Assembly (NCBI GenBank): GCA_963803755.1
Contig: CAWDNP010000007.1
Location: forward strand, 310,001-374,000
DNA length: 64,000 nt
Direction: 5' to 3'
From: CAVUPF01 sp963803755
GTDB taxonomy: Bacteria > Actinomycetota > Thermoleophilia > Solirubrobacterales > 70-9
The translations under genes were made by a program, and so were the position numbers. Positions 34,874 to 44,400 of this stretch are shown one piece after another. How positions within the stretch are numbered: the stretch's first letter is position 1; every line of letters begins with the position of its first letter. Below the pieces are notes generated by a model. It did not search any database, was not told the DNA's origin, and saw nothing but the letters and a program-made list of their open reading frames with translations.

Positions 34874-36124
34874 GTGGACGAGTACGACGCGGTTGTGGTT
34901 GGCGGAAGCATCGCCGGGTGTACGGTCGCGGCGTTCCTTGGACGCCAGGGCGCCCGAGTTGCGCTGCTGGAGCGCTCGCCAAACGAGGACGCCTACAAGG
35001 TCATCTGCACGCACGCCCTCATCTCGTCTGCGACCGGCACATTGCATCGTCTTGGCTTGGTGGAGCAGATCGAGGCGGCGGGGGGCTTGCGCAACGCCGC
35101 AGATCTTTGGACGCGCCGCGGCTGGGTGCGTCCCCGACCGGCGGCTGGTGTCAAAGAACTGCCCTATGGCTACAACATCCGCCGTGAGCGCCTTGACCCG
35201 ATGATCCGTTCGCTCGCCGCCCGCACCGACGGCGTGGACTACATGCCTGGTGCGACGGTCACCGAGCTAATCCGTGATGAAGCCGGGCGTCCCCGCGGCG
35301 TACGGGCCGCGGTCGGCGGTGAGGACCGTGCGGTGCATGCCCGCGTGGTGATCGGCGCGGACGGACGCGACTCCAAGGTCGCTGAGCTTGCGGGCCTGCC
35401 CGCGAAGATCAAGCCCAATGCGCGCTTCGCCTACTTCGCCCACTACGAGAACCTCGCTATTCCAAGCGCCAAACCAATAACGTTGTGGAACCTGGAGCCC
35501 GGTGCCGCCGCGGCGTTCGTCAACGATGATGGCATCACCGTGATGGCCTGCATGCCTACTAAGGACGAGCTCCCACAGTTCCGCGAGGACCTGGAGGGCG
35601 CGTTCGTTCGGTATTTAGCCGATCTGCCTGGGGGGCCGGATCTTGCCGCCGGCCGACGGGTGACGAAGATCATGGACCGCCTGGAAATGTCGAACATCCG
35701 CCGCCGGGCCTCCGGACCGGGGGTCGCTCTCGTCGGGGATGCCGCACAGGCGACAGACCCGCTCGTAGGCGTGGGATGCGGCTGGGCGCTGCAGAGCGGC
35801 GAGTGGCTGGCGTCGGAGCTCGATGGCATGCTCTCATCGGACCGCGACGTCGACCGTGCGCTGGGCAGGTACCGCAGGCGGCACCGGCAGACGCTGGCCA
35901 TGCATCATCGGATGATCTCCGATTACTCAACGGGCCGGCCGCTGAGACCCCTGGAGAGGATGCTGTTCACAGCGGCACCGCGCGACCAGCATGTCGCTCG
36001 AGCGCTGCACATGCTGCTTGGCCGTATGGCGACCCCGCAGCGCATCCTCACACCGGGCTTGCTTGCGCGGGCGGGGTGGGTAAGCGCGCGACTGGCGCTG
36101 ACGAAGAAGGCGCAGCCGGTGTGA
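34874..36124 (+). CDS. FAD-dependent monooxygenase/reductase, paralogue of 19983-21200
   Basis: The 416-residue protein has the FAD fold DAVVVGGSIAGCTVAAFLGR, the motif VVIGADGRDSKVAELAG and the C-terminal ALVGDAAQATDPLVGVGCGW. The start is GTG 34874 with AGGAGG at 34861-34866, 7 bases upstream. The protein shares DAYKVICTH and many positions with the other flavoprotein in this window, so they are paralogues. It is coupled by a GTGA overlap to an epoxide hydrolase gene: oxidation then epoxide opening is a plausible two-step route (inference). Confidence 0.87.
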   Translation: MDEYDAVVVGGSIAGCTVAAFLGRQGARVALLERSPNEDAYKVICTHALISSATGTLHRLGLVEQIEAAGGLRNAADLWTRRGWVRPRPAAGVKELPYGYNIRRERLDPMIRSLAARTDGVDYMPGATVTELIRDEAGRPRGVRAAVGGEDRAVHARVVIGADGRDSKVAELAGLPAKIKPNARFAYFAHYENLAIPSAKPITLWNLEPGAAAAFVNDDGITVMACMPTKDELPQFREDLEGAFVRYLADLPGGPDLAAGRRVTKIMDRLEMSNIRRRASGPGVALVGDAAQATDPLVGVGCGWALQSGEWLASELDGMLSSDRDVDRALGRYRRRHRQTLAMHHRMISDYSTGRPLRPLERMLFTAAPRDQHVARALHMLLGRMATPQRILTPGLLARAGWVSARLALTKKAQPV

Positions 36125-37012
36125 GCACCTCGGCGGAGATCGTGGAGGTGGCGGGGCTCAGCGACTCCTACGCAGAGGTCAACGGGGTTCGCCTGCATTA
36201 CGTCGAGGCCGGCGAGGGTCCACTGGTGGTGCTGCTTCATGGCTTCCCCGAGTTCTGGTACTCCTGGCGCCATCAGATCCCTGCCCTGGCGGACGCTGGG
36301 TACCACGTGGTCGCACCCGACATGCGCGGCTACAACCTTTCGGATAAGCCCGCCGGCTGGCGGGCTTATGACGCCGAGTATCTCGCCGGCGACATCGCCG
36401 CTTTGATCCGCCATTTTGGTGTCGAGAAAGCTCATCTTGTCGGCCATGACTGGGGTGCAGCGGTCGCCTACCTCACGGCGATGGAGCATCCCGACGTTGT
36501 CGAGGGACTCGCGATCCTCAACGTGCCCCATCCCGCGCGCATGCTTGAGGGGTTTCGGACCGCCAAGCAGCTGCGCAAGAGTTGGTACATGTTCTTCTTT
36601 CAGATTCCCTTCCTGCCGGAGAGGCTCTTGGCGCGAGAACGGGTACTCACTCGCCAAGCGCTCGCTGCGCGCCGATTCGCCCGGATCGTTCACCGACGCA
36701 GACATCGAGCGCTATGTGGAGGCCTGGTCAAAGCCCGGGGCGTTGGCGGGGATGGTCAACTACTACAGGGCGGCGCTGCGCCAGTCCCCGCGCAGGGCGC
36801 TCGACCGGATGAGCCCGATCGACGTCCCGGTGCTCGTCATCTGGGGCGAGCGGGACTCATTCCTTGGCAGCGAGCTAGCGCAGCCAGCCCGGAGGTGGGT
36901 GCCCAACGTGCGTGTCGAGCGGTTAGCGGAGGCGACCCACTGGGTCCAGCACGATGCGGCGGAACGCGTCAACGAGCTGCTCACAGAATTCCTGGCGTCT
37001 GGACACTCATAG
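36121..37012 (+). CDS. Epoxide hydrolase-type alpha/beta hydrolase, frameshifted
   Basis: The GTG at 36121 overlaps the monooxygenase stop. The first frame shows the HGxP oxyanion motif (LLHGFPEFWYSWRHQ), APDMRGYNLSDKP and the aspartate nucleophile elbow HLVGHDWGAAVAYL. Near 36630-36650 the reading frame moves by one base, and the second frame completes the protein: SFTDADIERYVEAWSKPG, VPVLVIWGERDSF and ATHWVQHDAAERVNELL, stop at 37012. Without correction the acid and histidine of the triad would be lost. A sequencing indel is plausible. Confidence 0.8.
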
Positions 37013-37233
37013 CCGTCAGGCACTCCGCGCTCTCCCTCGAGCGTGGGCCAGCCTTGGTGCCTCAGCGGTTAGCAGACCAGGAGCGGCGCGCCCGAGGACG
37101 GCGCTCTCCCGGCTCCCGCTTTTGTCCAACGCAGCTACGCCGGGCTCGATCATCGAGGCGCCGCCTCTTCGTCGAAAGGAGAACTCTCGCTTAGCGGTCG
37201 TCGGTGAACACGGGACGGCTCACTCGCTTGCTT

Positions 37234-37857
37234 TCAGGGGAGCGAAGGCGTTTGGGGAGCAGGCGGGTCCGGTGTTCCTGCGGCACGCGTCTGCTCGTCT
37301 TGGAACGGGGGATAGGTCTCGGTCAGCAGGGCGATGTAGGAATCTGAGCGTGCCATGTAGGAGTTGGCGAGCACCATCAAGTCGAACAGGCCGCGAGGCA
37401 TCTTGCCGGTGATCAAGATCACAAACCAGGCCGCGATTGCGCCGATCTCGAGCATCAGGTTCATGACGTAGCGCAGGATCAGGATCGGAATCGCAAGGAT
37501 GATGCGGAAGAACGTCTTCAGGCGGCTGTAGCGCTCGAGCGGCTCGAACTGCATCCGTACTGGATAGGTGGGGTCATCGGAGCCGCCGAAGGAGGGGTAG
37601 GAGTCGCACAGAAGGACTGTGTAGGCGGTGAAGCGCGCTAGGAAGCGCGTGAACCCCGCGGCGAAGTTGTAGAGCCCCCGTGGGTAGCTGCCGGTGATCA
37701 CGATCGCAAACCACGCGATCACGATTGCGAGGTAGGCGACGATCGCGTACACGTAGAGCCAGATCGCGAGCGGAATTGCCAAGATCAGCCTGAAGAAGAC
37801 GGTCAGCCGATCACGCCGCTGGGCGTAGTCGGCTTCGAAGGTGACGGGATAAGACAC
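37234..37857 (-). CDS. DUF4389 membrane protein
   Basis: The 207-residue protein has two copies of the DUF4389 unit. Each has a hydrophobic RLILAIP / RIILAIP segment, membrane helices, and an aromatic ITGSYPRGLYNF or ITGKMPRGLFDL motif, with a cytoplasmic proline-rich tail. GTG 37857 has AGGAGG just upstream. Function of the family is unknown. Confidence 0.85.
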   Translation of the reverse strand: MSYPVTFEADYAQRRDRLTVFFRLILAIPLAIWLYVYAIVAYLAIVIAWFAIVITGSYPRGLYNFAAGFTRFLARFTAYTVLLCDSYPSFGGSDDPTYPVRMQFEPLERYSRLKTFFRIILAIPILILRYVMNLMLEIGAIAAWFVILITGKMPRGLFDLMVLANSYMARSDSYIALLTETYPPFQDEQTRAAGTPDPPAPQTPSLP

Positions 37858-38118
37858 GAGATGGCCTCCTTTTTGTGACGTTCAATACTTTGTCGGGCGC
37901 TTTCTCCAAGAACGCTTGAATTCCTTTATGTCAATTGTGCCCGAAGAGAGGCTGAGGCAATCGTGAGCGTTGCTGCTTGGGGGTGATGAGCCGCCGTCGC
38001 CCTGCGCCTGTGCGCGCGTTCTCGTGGCGTGGAGTCGCGGTCAGGCACGACATTGAGCCGGGCCAGGGCCGTAAACAATCGTTCAGCTCCACCTGCAACG
38101 GTCGCTTCGCGCTGCCGA

Positions 38119-39507
38119 TCAGGACGTGAGCGCGAAGCCCTTGGTCGCGATCACCGGGGCTTGGCCTTTGGGGGTGAACCTGCCCTTCGCCATCAGATGG
38201 ATGCGCTTTGCGTGCCGAAGCAGCTTGATCCCTTTGGCGGTCAGCTTGAGCGTGATCTTGGCCCGGGCGGCGGCCGAGAACGTGCGCTGACCGTGGGCGA
38301 CAAGCAGGGGCTTGGTTGTCCTTGAAAGGTGGGCACCGGCGGGGACGTAGTACCAGCCGATCTGAGCGTGGCCGCTGATCGGAGCGCTGAACGGCAGCGG
38401 ATAGTCATCGTGAGCGAGCACGAATGGAATCCGGCTCTTGTGGTCATAGGTGCCGATCTCGGTCTGCAGCAGCCCCTTGATCTGAACGGACGTAAACGGC
38501 GGACACTTGCCGTCGATCGTGATCTTGCACCCGCCTGGCCCGACGCTGGGGCCTAGCACCACTGCGCCCACGCCTTCCAAGCCGCTGATGAAGGTCCCGT
38601 TCACGCCGCTGCCGTCGAGGTTCGCCCGCCCGATACTGGACCCGGGCCCGCCGAGCGGCGTGGGGTAGGGTTCATAGAGGCTGTAGTAAATGTACTGGCT
38701 GTCGACCGCCACGAAGGAGCTGAGTATGCCCTGTGGGGTGTTGATAAAGCCCAAGCAGTCCGGCCCGCCGCCGCCGATGGGGGCCCGCCCAAGCTGGGTG
38801 CCGAGGTTATCGCCGCTGCCCCAGTAGATGTACTGGCTGTCGACCGCCACTCCGCCCACGCTGCAATAAGGCGACATGCTGACGAAGTTCTCGTTCACGC
38901 CGCTGCCGTCGAGGTTCGCGCGCGCGATACCGGTGGAAACGCTTGCCCAGCCCCAGTAGATGTGCTGGCTGTCGAGTGCTAGGCCACCGGACGGTTCGTT
39001 CACCCCGCAAAGAAAGCCCTGGTCCACGCCGCTGCCGTCGAGGTTCGCCCGCCCGATCCCGGGTTCGCCGTGGCAGGCTTCGTCGCGGTTTGAGATCCAG
39101 TAGATGTGCTGGCCGTCGGCCGCCACTCCCTTCAGCTCGTTCAAATTGCTGATGAAGCTCTGGTTGACGCCGGTGCCGTTGAGATTCGCCCGCCCGATCG
39201 AGCCTCCGGCGCTGGTCCAGTAGATGTAGAACGGGGATTGACTGTCAACCGCCAGGTCTGTCGCGTCGTTCAAACCGCTGATGAAGCTCTGGTTGACGCC
39301 AGTGCCGTCGGAGCTCGCGCGCCCGATAGCGTCGTTGTATTGGCCAGCGACCCAGTAGATGTCCGCGTGTGCGGCCAGCGGCCAGCAGCCACAACCCGCC
39401 ACCGTCAGAGCCAGCACCAACAGCAGCCGCCTTGGGGTTGCGGTGATACCCGCGAAGAAACGGAGCGGCGTACTGCTCGCTCGCTGAACCTTGATCCTTC
39501 TCATCAT
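38119..39507 (-). CDS. Secreted six-bladed YWTD-like propeller protein
   Basis: The 462-residue protein has an export signal (LLLVLALTVAGCGCWPLAAH), then six blades, each with an I/Y-YW strand (DIYWVAG, YIYWTSA, HIYWISN, HIYWGWA, YIYWGSG, YIYYSLY) linked by IGRANLDGSGVN-type turns. A C-terminal beta-rich domain with many lysines (about residues 320-462) follows. It shares repeats and layout with the protein at 29038-30279, but the C-terminal domains differ. Start: two adjacent ATG codons, 39507 and 39504. Role unknown; probably a cell-surface binding protein. Confidence 0.8.
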   Translation of the reverse strand: MMRRIKVQRASSTPLRFFAGITATPRRLLLVLALTVAGCGCWPLAAHADIYWVAGQYNDAIGRASSDGTGVNQSFISGLNDATDLAVDSQSPFYIYWTSAGGSIGRANLNGTGVNQSFISNLNELKGVAADGQHIYWISNRDEACHGEPGIGRANLDGSGVDQGFLCGVNEPSGGLALDSQHIYWGWASVSTGIARANLDGSGVNENFVSMSPYCSVGGVAVDSQYIYWGSGDNLGTQLGRAPIGGGGPDCLGFINTPQGILSSFVAVDSQYIYYSLYEPYPTPLGGPGSSIGRANLDGSGVNGTFISGLEGVGAVVLGPSVGPGGCKITIDGKCPPFTSVQIKGLLQTEIGTYDHKSRIPFVLAHDDYPLPFSAPISGHAQIGWYYVPAGAHLSRTTKPLLVAHGQRTFSAAARAKITLKLTAKGIKLLRHAKRIHLMAKGRFTPKGQAPVIATKGFALTS

Positions 39508-39600
39508 TGGTATCTCGGTTCTCTACCGAACGATCTTCAGCTTGCTGAATCGCGTTCGCTTCGCACCGTTGAGGATCACCGCCTCCTTGAGTGATCCCGG

Positions 39601-40260
39601 CTATTTTGGCTGCGCCACGATCCGGATGTACGGGCGTGGCTCCTTCCAGCCGTCCGGATAAGTCTGTTTGGCCTCGTCGTTGGAGACCGAGCCCGCGATG
39701 ATCACCTCGTCGCCCTGCTGCCAGTTCACGGGCGTCGCGACCTTGTGCTTGGCGGTGAGCTGGAGCGAGTCGATCACGCGCAGCACCTCGTCGAAGTTGC
39801 GGCCGGTCGTCATCGGGTAGACGAGGATCAGCTTCACCTTCTTGTCGGGGCCGATGACGAACACGTTTCGCACCGTCTGATTGTCGGCCGGAGTGCGCTC
39901 GAGCGGGTCGCCCGAGGTGCTCGCGGGCAGCATGCCGTAGAGCTTTGAGACGTTGAAGTCGGCGTCACTGATGATCGGGTAGTTCGGTGCCTGGCCCTGC
40001 GTGTCCTCGATGTCACGCGCCCACCGCTCGTGGTCTGTGGTGGCGTCGACAGAGAGGCCGATGATCTTCACGTCCCTGCGGTCGAACTCCGGCTTGGCCT
40101 TGGCCATGTAACCGAGCTCGGTCGTGCAGACCGGGGTGAAGTCCTTGGGGTGGGAGAACAACACGGCCCACGAATCGCCGATCCAGTCGTGAAAGCCGAT
40201 GCGACCCTCTGTCGTCTCGGCCTCGAAATCCGGTGCGGTGTCGCCAATCTGCAATGCCAT
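39601..40260 (-). CDS. Peroxiredoxin, 1-Cys (Prx6) type
   Basis: The 219-residue protein has the catalytic SHPKDFTPVCTTELG motif with the peroxidatic cysteine near residue 45. It also has the Prx6-type long C-terminal domain (VNWQQGDEVIIAG, KEPRPYIRIVAQ). It reduces hydrogen peroxide and alkyl hydroperoxides in the cytoplasm. AAGGAG is 8 bases before the ATG. No dedicated reductase gene is adjacent. Confidence 0.93.
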   Translation of the reverse strand: MALQIGDTAPDFEAETTEGRIGFHDWIGDSWAVLFSHPKDFTPVCTTELGYMAKAKPEFDRRDVKIIGLSVDATTDHERWARDIEDTQGQAPNYPIISDADFNVSKLYGMLPASTSGDPLERTPADNQTVRNVFVIGPDKKVKLILVYPMTTGRNFDEVLRVIDSLQLTAKHKVATPVNWQQGDEVIIAGSVSNDEAKQTYPDGWKEPRPYIRIVAQPK

Positions 40261-40518
40261 ATGGCTTGCTCCTTTCTAACGCAACCGCTTGGTTGAGGCG
40301 AGACTATAGGGTTTCAAGCGCCCTGCGGATATGAGGTTCAACCGGGGGCTGATCGCCGATCCCGAGGCGGTCCGCACGCAGCTTGAGCCTGCGCCCGCTG
40401 CAGGACAACGCGCATCAAGTCCACTCCGATGCCCTGCGCCTGGCGTTCGAGAGTACGCGGCAAGATCGTGCCGAACAAGTACCCTGGGCTGACTGTCGCT
40501 CAGCTCAAAAGGGGGCTC

Positions 40519-41157
40519 GTGAAAATTCAGGTGCGCGTGGCATTTAGTCGGATAATGCGGCCGGCAACCGTCGCCCTGGCGACAGCCGTGCTCGGAGCGG
40601 CTGGGGTTGGAGCTACGGCGGCCTCGGGCCGATCGACGGGAGCGGCCGTGGCTTCCGGATTCCCGTCGCCTGCTCGCACGGTCACCGCTCGGCCGATCGC
40701 CCGCGTTCCCGGAACCCTGAAGCCGGGCAGTGCCGTTGGCGCCCGCGAGCTCGGTCATCGCGTGTTCGTCGACACCCTCCATGGGTTCGCGCTCGCGAGC
40801 GTCGGCCAGGCCCAGTATCCGGCTGCGACCATCGACGCCGGCAAGGCGTGGCGGGTGAGCGGTCCGGCCCTGCACGTCGACGCGGCCCAGGGGCCTCTCA
40901 ACGTGTGTGAAGTCGGCGCCGTGAACCGGCGCATCTACTTCGCCGACGGATGCGGCGAAGTGGTCGACACGACCAACGACGGCGGCAAGCACTGGTGGAG
41001 GGCCTCCTTCGGCGGAGGGTCGCTGGCCGTCGTCGACAACGGAGGGCGTCTGGTCGCATTCATCGAGGGCCTCAGCGCCAGCGGCTCGACGGCCGTCACG
41101 TGGGTGTACGTCTCCAGCGACGGCGGCGAGCGCTGGCACTACGAAGACCGCCTCTGA
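40519..41157 (+). CDS. Secreted hypothetical protein with BNR-like sequence
   Basis: The 212-residue protein from GTG 40519 (GGGGG about 5 bases upstream) has an N-terminal signal (RPATVALATAVLGAAGVGAT). The mature region includes ATIDAGKAWRVSGPA, DTTNDGGKHWWRASFGGG and VSSDGGERWHYED, which resemble S/T-x-D-x-G-x-x-W Asp-box (BNR) turns of beta-propellers. Three such turns in 212 residues suggest a small or partial propeller. Function unknown. Confidence 0.7.
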   Translation: MKIQVRVAFSRIMRPATVALATAVLGAAGVGATAASGRSTGAAVASGFPSPARTVTARPIARVPGTLKPGSAVGARELGHRVFVDTLHGFALASVGQAQYPAATIDAGKAWRVSGPALHVDAAQGPLNVCEVGAVNRRIYFADGCGEVVDTTNDGGKHWWRASFGGGSLAVVDNGGRLVAFIEGLSASGSTAVTWVYVSSDGGERWHYEDRL

Positions 41158-41420
41158 CGGGCGCGCGGCAAGGACGTCCTGCCTCGCGATTGGAGCCGTC
41201 TCGCGCGGCTCGCACCGATGCAGACACGAGCAAGGCGCCGACATCGCCGGTGTGGATCCAGTTCTCGAAGTCGGATGTCTCGGCGCTCTCCTGCGGACGG
41301 TTGCGATACCCGCGGGGGGTGGCGCCATCCCGGCGTTCTCGATCAGAGCATCTGGGCCTGAACAATGCAATGCGGCTCGGCAGGTCAGATGAACGTCCCG
41401 AATTGACGTAGTGCGAGAAG

Positions 41421-44400
41421 ATGCCCCGCATGGGTGGAGTGGCGATCGTGGTGTTCAGCGACCTGGTCGATTCGACTGCGCTGCTGGCACGGCTGGGCGA
41501 CGATCGGATGGAGCGGGTCCGCCGGGCGCATGTTGAGGACGTGACAGGTGTAGTCACGGTCGCCGGCGGGCGGGTGGTCAAGACGCTCGGCGACGGGGTG
41601 ATGGCCACTTTCGAGAGTGCTTTGGGCGCCTTGCAGGCGGCAGCGGGAATCCAGGCCGCCGTCGAGCGACTGGACGCGGCGCAAGGTGAAATCGGGATCG
41701 CGGTGCGGGTGGGGGTCGCGGCCGGCGAGCCGATTCCCGATGGCGATGACCTCCACGGGATGACCGTGGTGATCGCGAGCCGCCTTTCCTCCGCGGCAGG
41801 GACCGGGGAGGTGCTCGTTCAGGAGTTGGTGCAAGGGTTGGTGGCATCGCGGGACGGGGTTGCGCTAGAGCCGGCTCGAGACTATGAGCTGAAGGGCGTG
41901 GACGCATCGGTGCGGGCCGCGAGGTTGCGCTGGCGCGAGCTAGCGAGGGAGGCTCCGAGCAATGCAGGCGCTGCACTCATCGAGCCCGATGGCGGCGACT
42001 CGGTCGGGGTCTCCTTGGGAGATTCTCCCGAACCGGGGACCGGCAGCGCCTTCCCCGACGGTATTCGGCTACCACCGATCCTCGCGGCCTATGCGCAGGA
42101 GCCGCTGATCGGCCGCGACCGCGAGATCGGCATGTTGCGCGAGGCGACGGCCCCGCGCCCAGGCCGGCGGGCGGTGGTGGTCCTGGGTGAACCGGGGATC
42201 GGCAAGACGCGCCACGCGGCGGCGGCGGCTACGGAGGCGCACGCGCAGGGCGCGGTGGTGGTGCTGGCCCGTTGCCCGCCGGAGGCGGTGATCCCTTTCG
42301 AGCCCTGGGTGCGGGCGATCGGCGAGCTGGCGCAGGGCGGAGACGAGGAATGGCGAGCAACCCTCGCCGCGGCCGCCGGATCGGAGTTCGCGGCGCTCGT
42401 GCCGGAGCTCAGCGAGCACGCGGACCTCTCCGAGCGGGCAGGGGCAAGTGAGATGGTCGCTGCCGAGGGTGCCCGCTACCGGCTGCTGCGCGGCATCGGC
42501 GCGACACTGACCTGCGCAGCCGGCAACGCGCCGCTGCACGTGGTGCTCGACGACGCCCATTGGTGCGACCCGGCCTCCGCGCAGGCGCTCGGGCACTTGC
42601 TGGACGGCGCGCCGAGTGCCCAGCTGGTCTTGGTGGTGACGGCCCGAGATCGCGAGATGGGGCGCGGACATCCGGTCTCCCGCGTTCTCTCGGAGCTGCG
42701 CCGCACTCGTGACCTCAGCGAGCTGCACCTTGAGGGCCTTGACGCCCCCGGAATGGCGGCGTTGGTTGGAGCACAGGTCGGACGGGCAATCACACCCCGG
42801 CTTGCGGCACGGCTCCAGTCCCGCACCTCGGGCAACCCGTTCTTCGCGGGGGAGCTGGTGCGCGATCTCGATGAGAGCGGCGCGCTTGGCGACAGCGCGG
42901 CCCTCGATCAGGCGCCGGTGCCCGACGCCGTCACCGATCTGGTCGAGGAGCGACTGGCGCGTCTGGACCCCGACACCGAGAAGCTGCTGAGCGCGGTCGC
43001 GGCGATCGGCCCTTCGGCCCCGGTTGCCCTCGCGGCAAAGGTCGCGGGACTCGAGCGAGAGGAGGCGGATCGCGCGGTGGCAGAGGCGCTCTCGGAGCGA
43101 CTCGTCGACGACGTGGCCACCACGCAGCCCACTATCGCCTTCCCACACGCTCTCGTGCGCGAGGCACTGAGCGCCGGCACTGGCGATGCGGCCCGCGCCC
43201 GCCTGCATCTCTCGATAGCCCGCGCGCTGGAGGAGGAGCCCGATGCCGAGCCGGCCGAGTTGGCCCGCCACTTCGGCTTGGCGGTAGCCGTGGCAGGGCC
43301 GGAGCCCGCAATCGCGGCCTACCGAGCGGCGGCTGTAACGGCCGCCGCGGCGCACGACCACGAGCAGGCAGCCTCCCACCTGCGCAGCACGCTCTCCCTG
43401 CTACCAGACGGCGATCAGGAGGCACGGGCCCCGGTGCTGCTGGAGCTTGGCGAGCAGGACCTGCTCGCCGCAGACCTGGTCCGCGCCCGAGATGCATTTC
43501 GCGGAGCCATTGAGGCCGCCCGGGCGACCGCGGACGCGGGCACGCTTGCCCGTGCGGCTCTCGGCTTCGCCGGCGGGGACATCGGCTTCGGCTGGGAATC
43601 CGAGACCGACGATGCCTCGACAGTGCTGCTCTTGCGCGAGGGCCTAGCGGCGCTCGGCGACAGCGAGCCGCGGCTCGCTCTGCAGATGACCTGCCGGCTT
43701 GCCTACGCCCTGGTGTTCACCGACGACGACGAGCTCATGGCAGGCTTGGCGCGCCGCACCGAGGAGCTGGGCGAGCGCCTCGGCGACGCCGAAGCCCAGG
43801 TGCTGGCTCGGTTCGCAGGGATGACCGCGACGTTTTCCCGCAGCGCCGACCCACTCAGTGTTCTCGGTCAATTCGAGAAGTCCCTCGAGATGGTCGACCT
43901 CGCGGAGGGCTGTGGTCGCGAGGACCTGCTGTTTCGCTGCGTGCAGTGGTCGGCAGCGGTCTACTACACGCTGCGCCGCATACCGGAGTGCGATGCGGCG
44001 ATCGAGCGAGCCGGGGAGATCGCGGCTCGCCTGGGCAGCCCCCGCTTCGCCTGGGAGGTTGACCTCAATCGCGGCCAGCGACTGGTCCAAAACGGCGATC
44101 GTGAGGCCGGGGAGGCGCTGATCCGCCGTGCAGGGTCGATCCTGCGGCGCCTGCGCCCCGACATCCAGATGTCCGTCGAGCTGATGGGCATGGCGCTGGG
44201 CGCATGGCTGTATGACGATGAGACGGGGAGAAGCCGCTCGGTCTATGAGGCGATGGACGCCGTTGCGCCGACCGGCCATACGTCGGCCACCGCCGCGCTC
44301 GGGGCGGCAACCGACGGCGACCACGAGGTCGCCGCCAGCCGCTTGACGAGCATGCTCTCCGCGGATCTCACCCCGTTGCGTCGCCCCGACGGGCACGTGC

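Noticed and set aside
41158..41420. Possible gene remnant upstream of the first cyclase giant
   Set aside because: Short antisense frames read nothing I could assign to a family.
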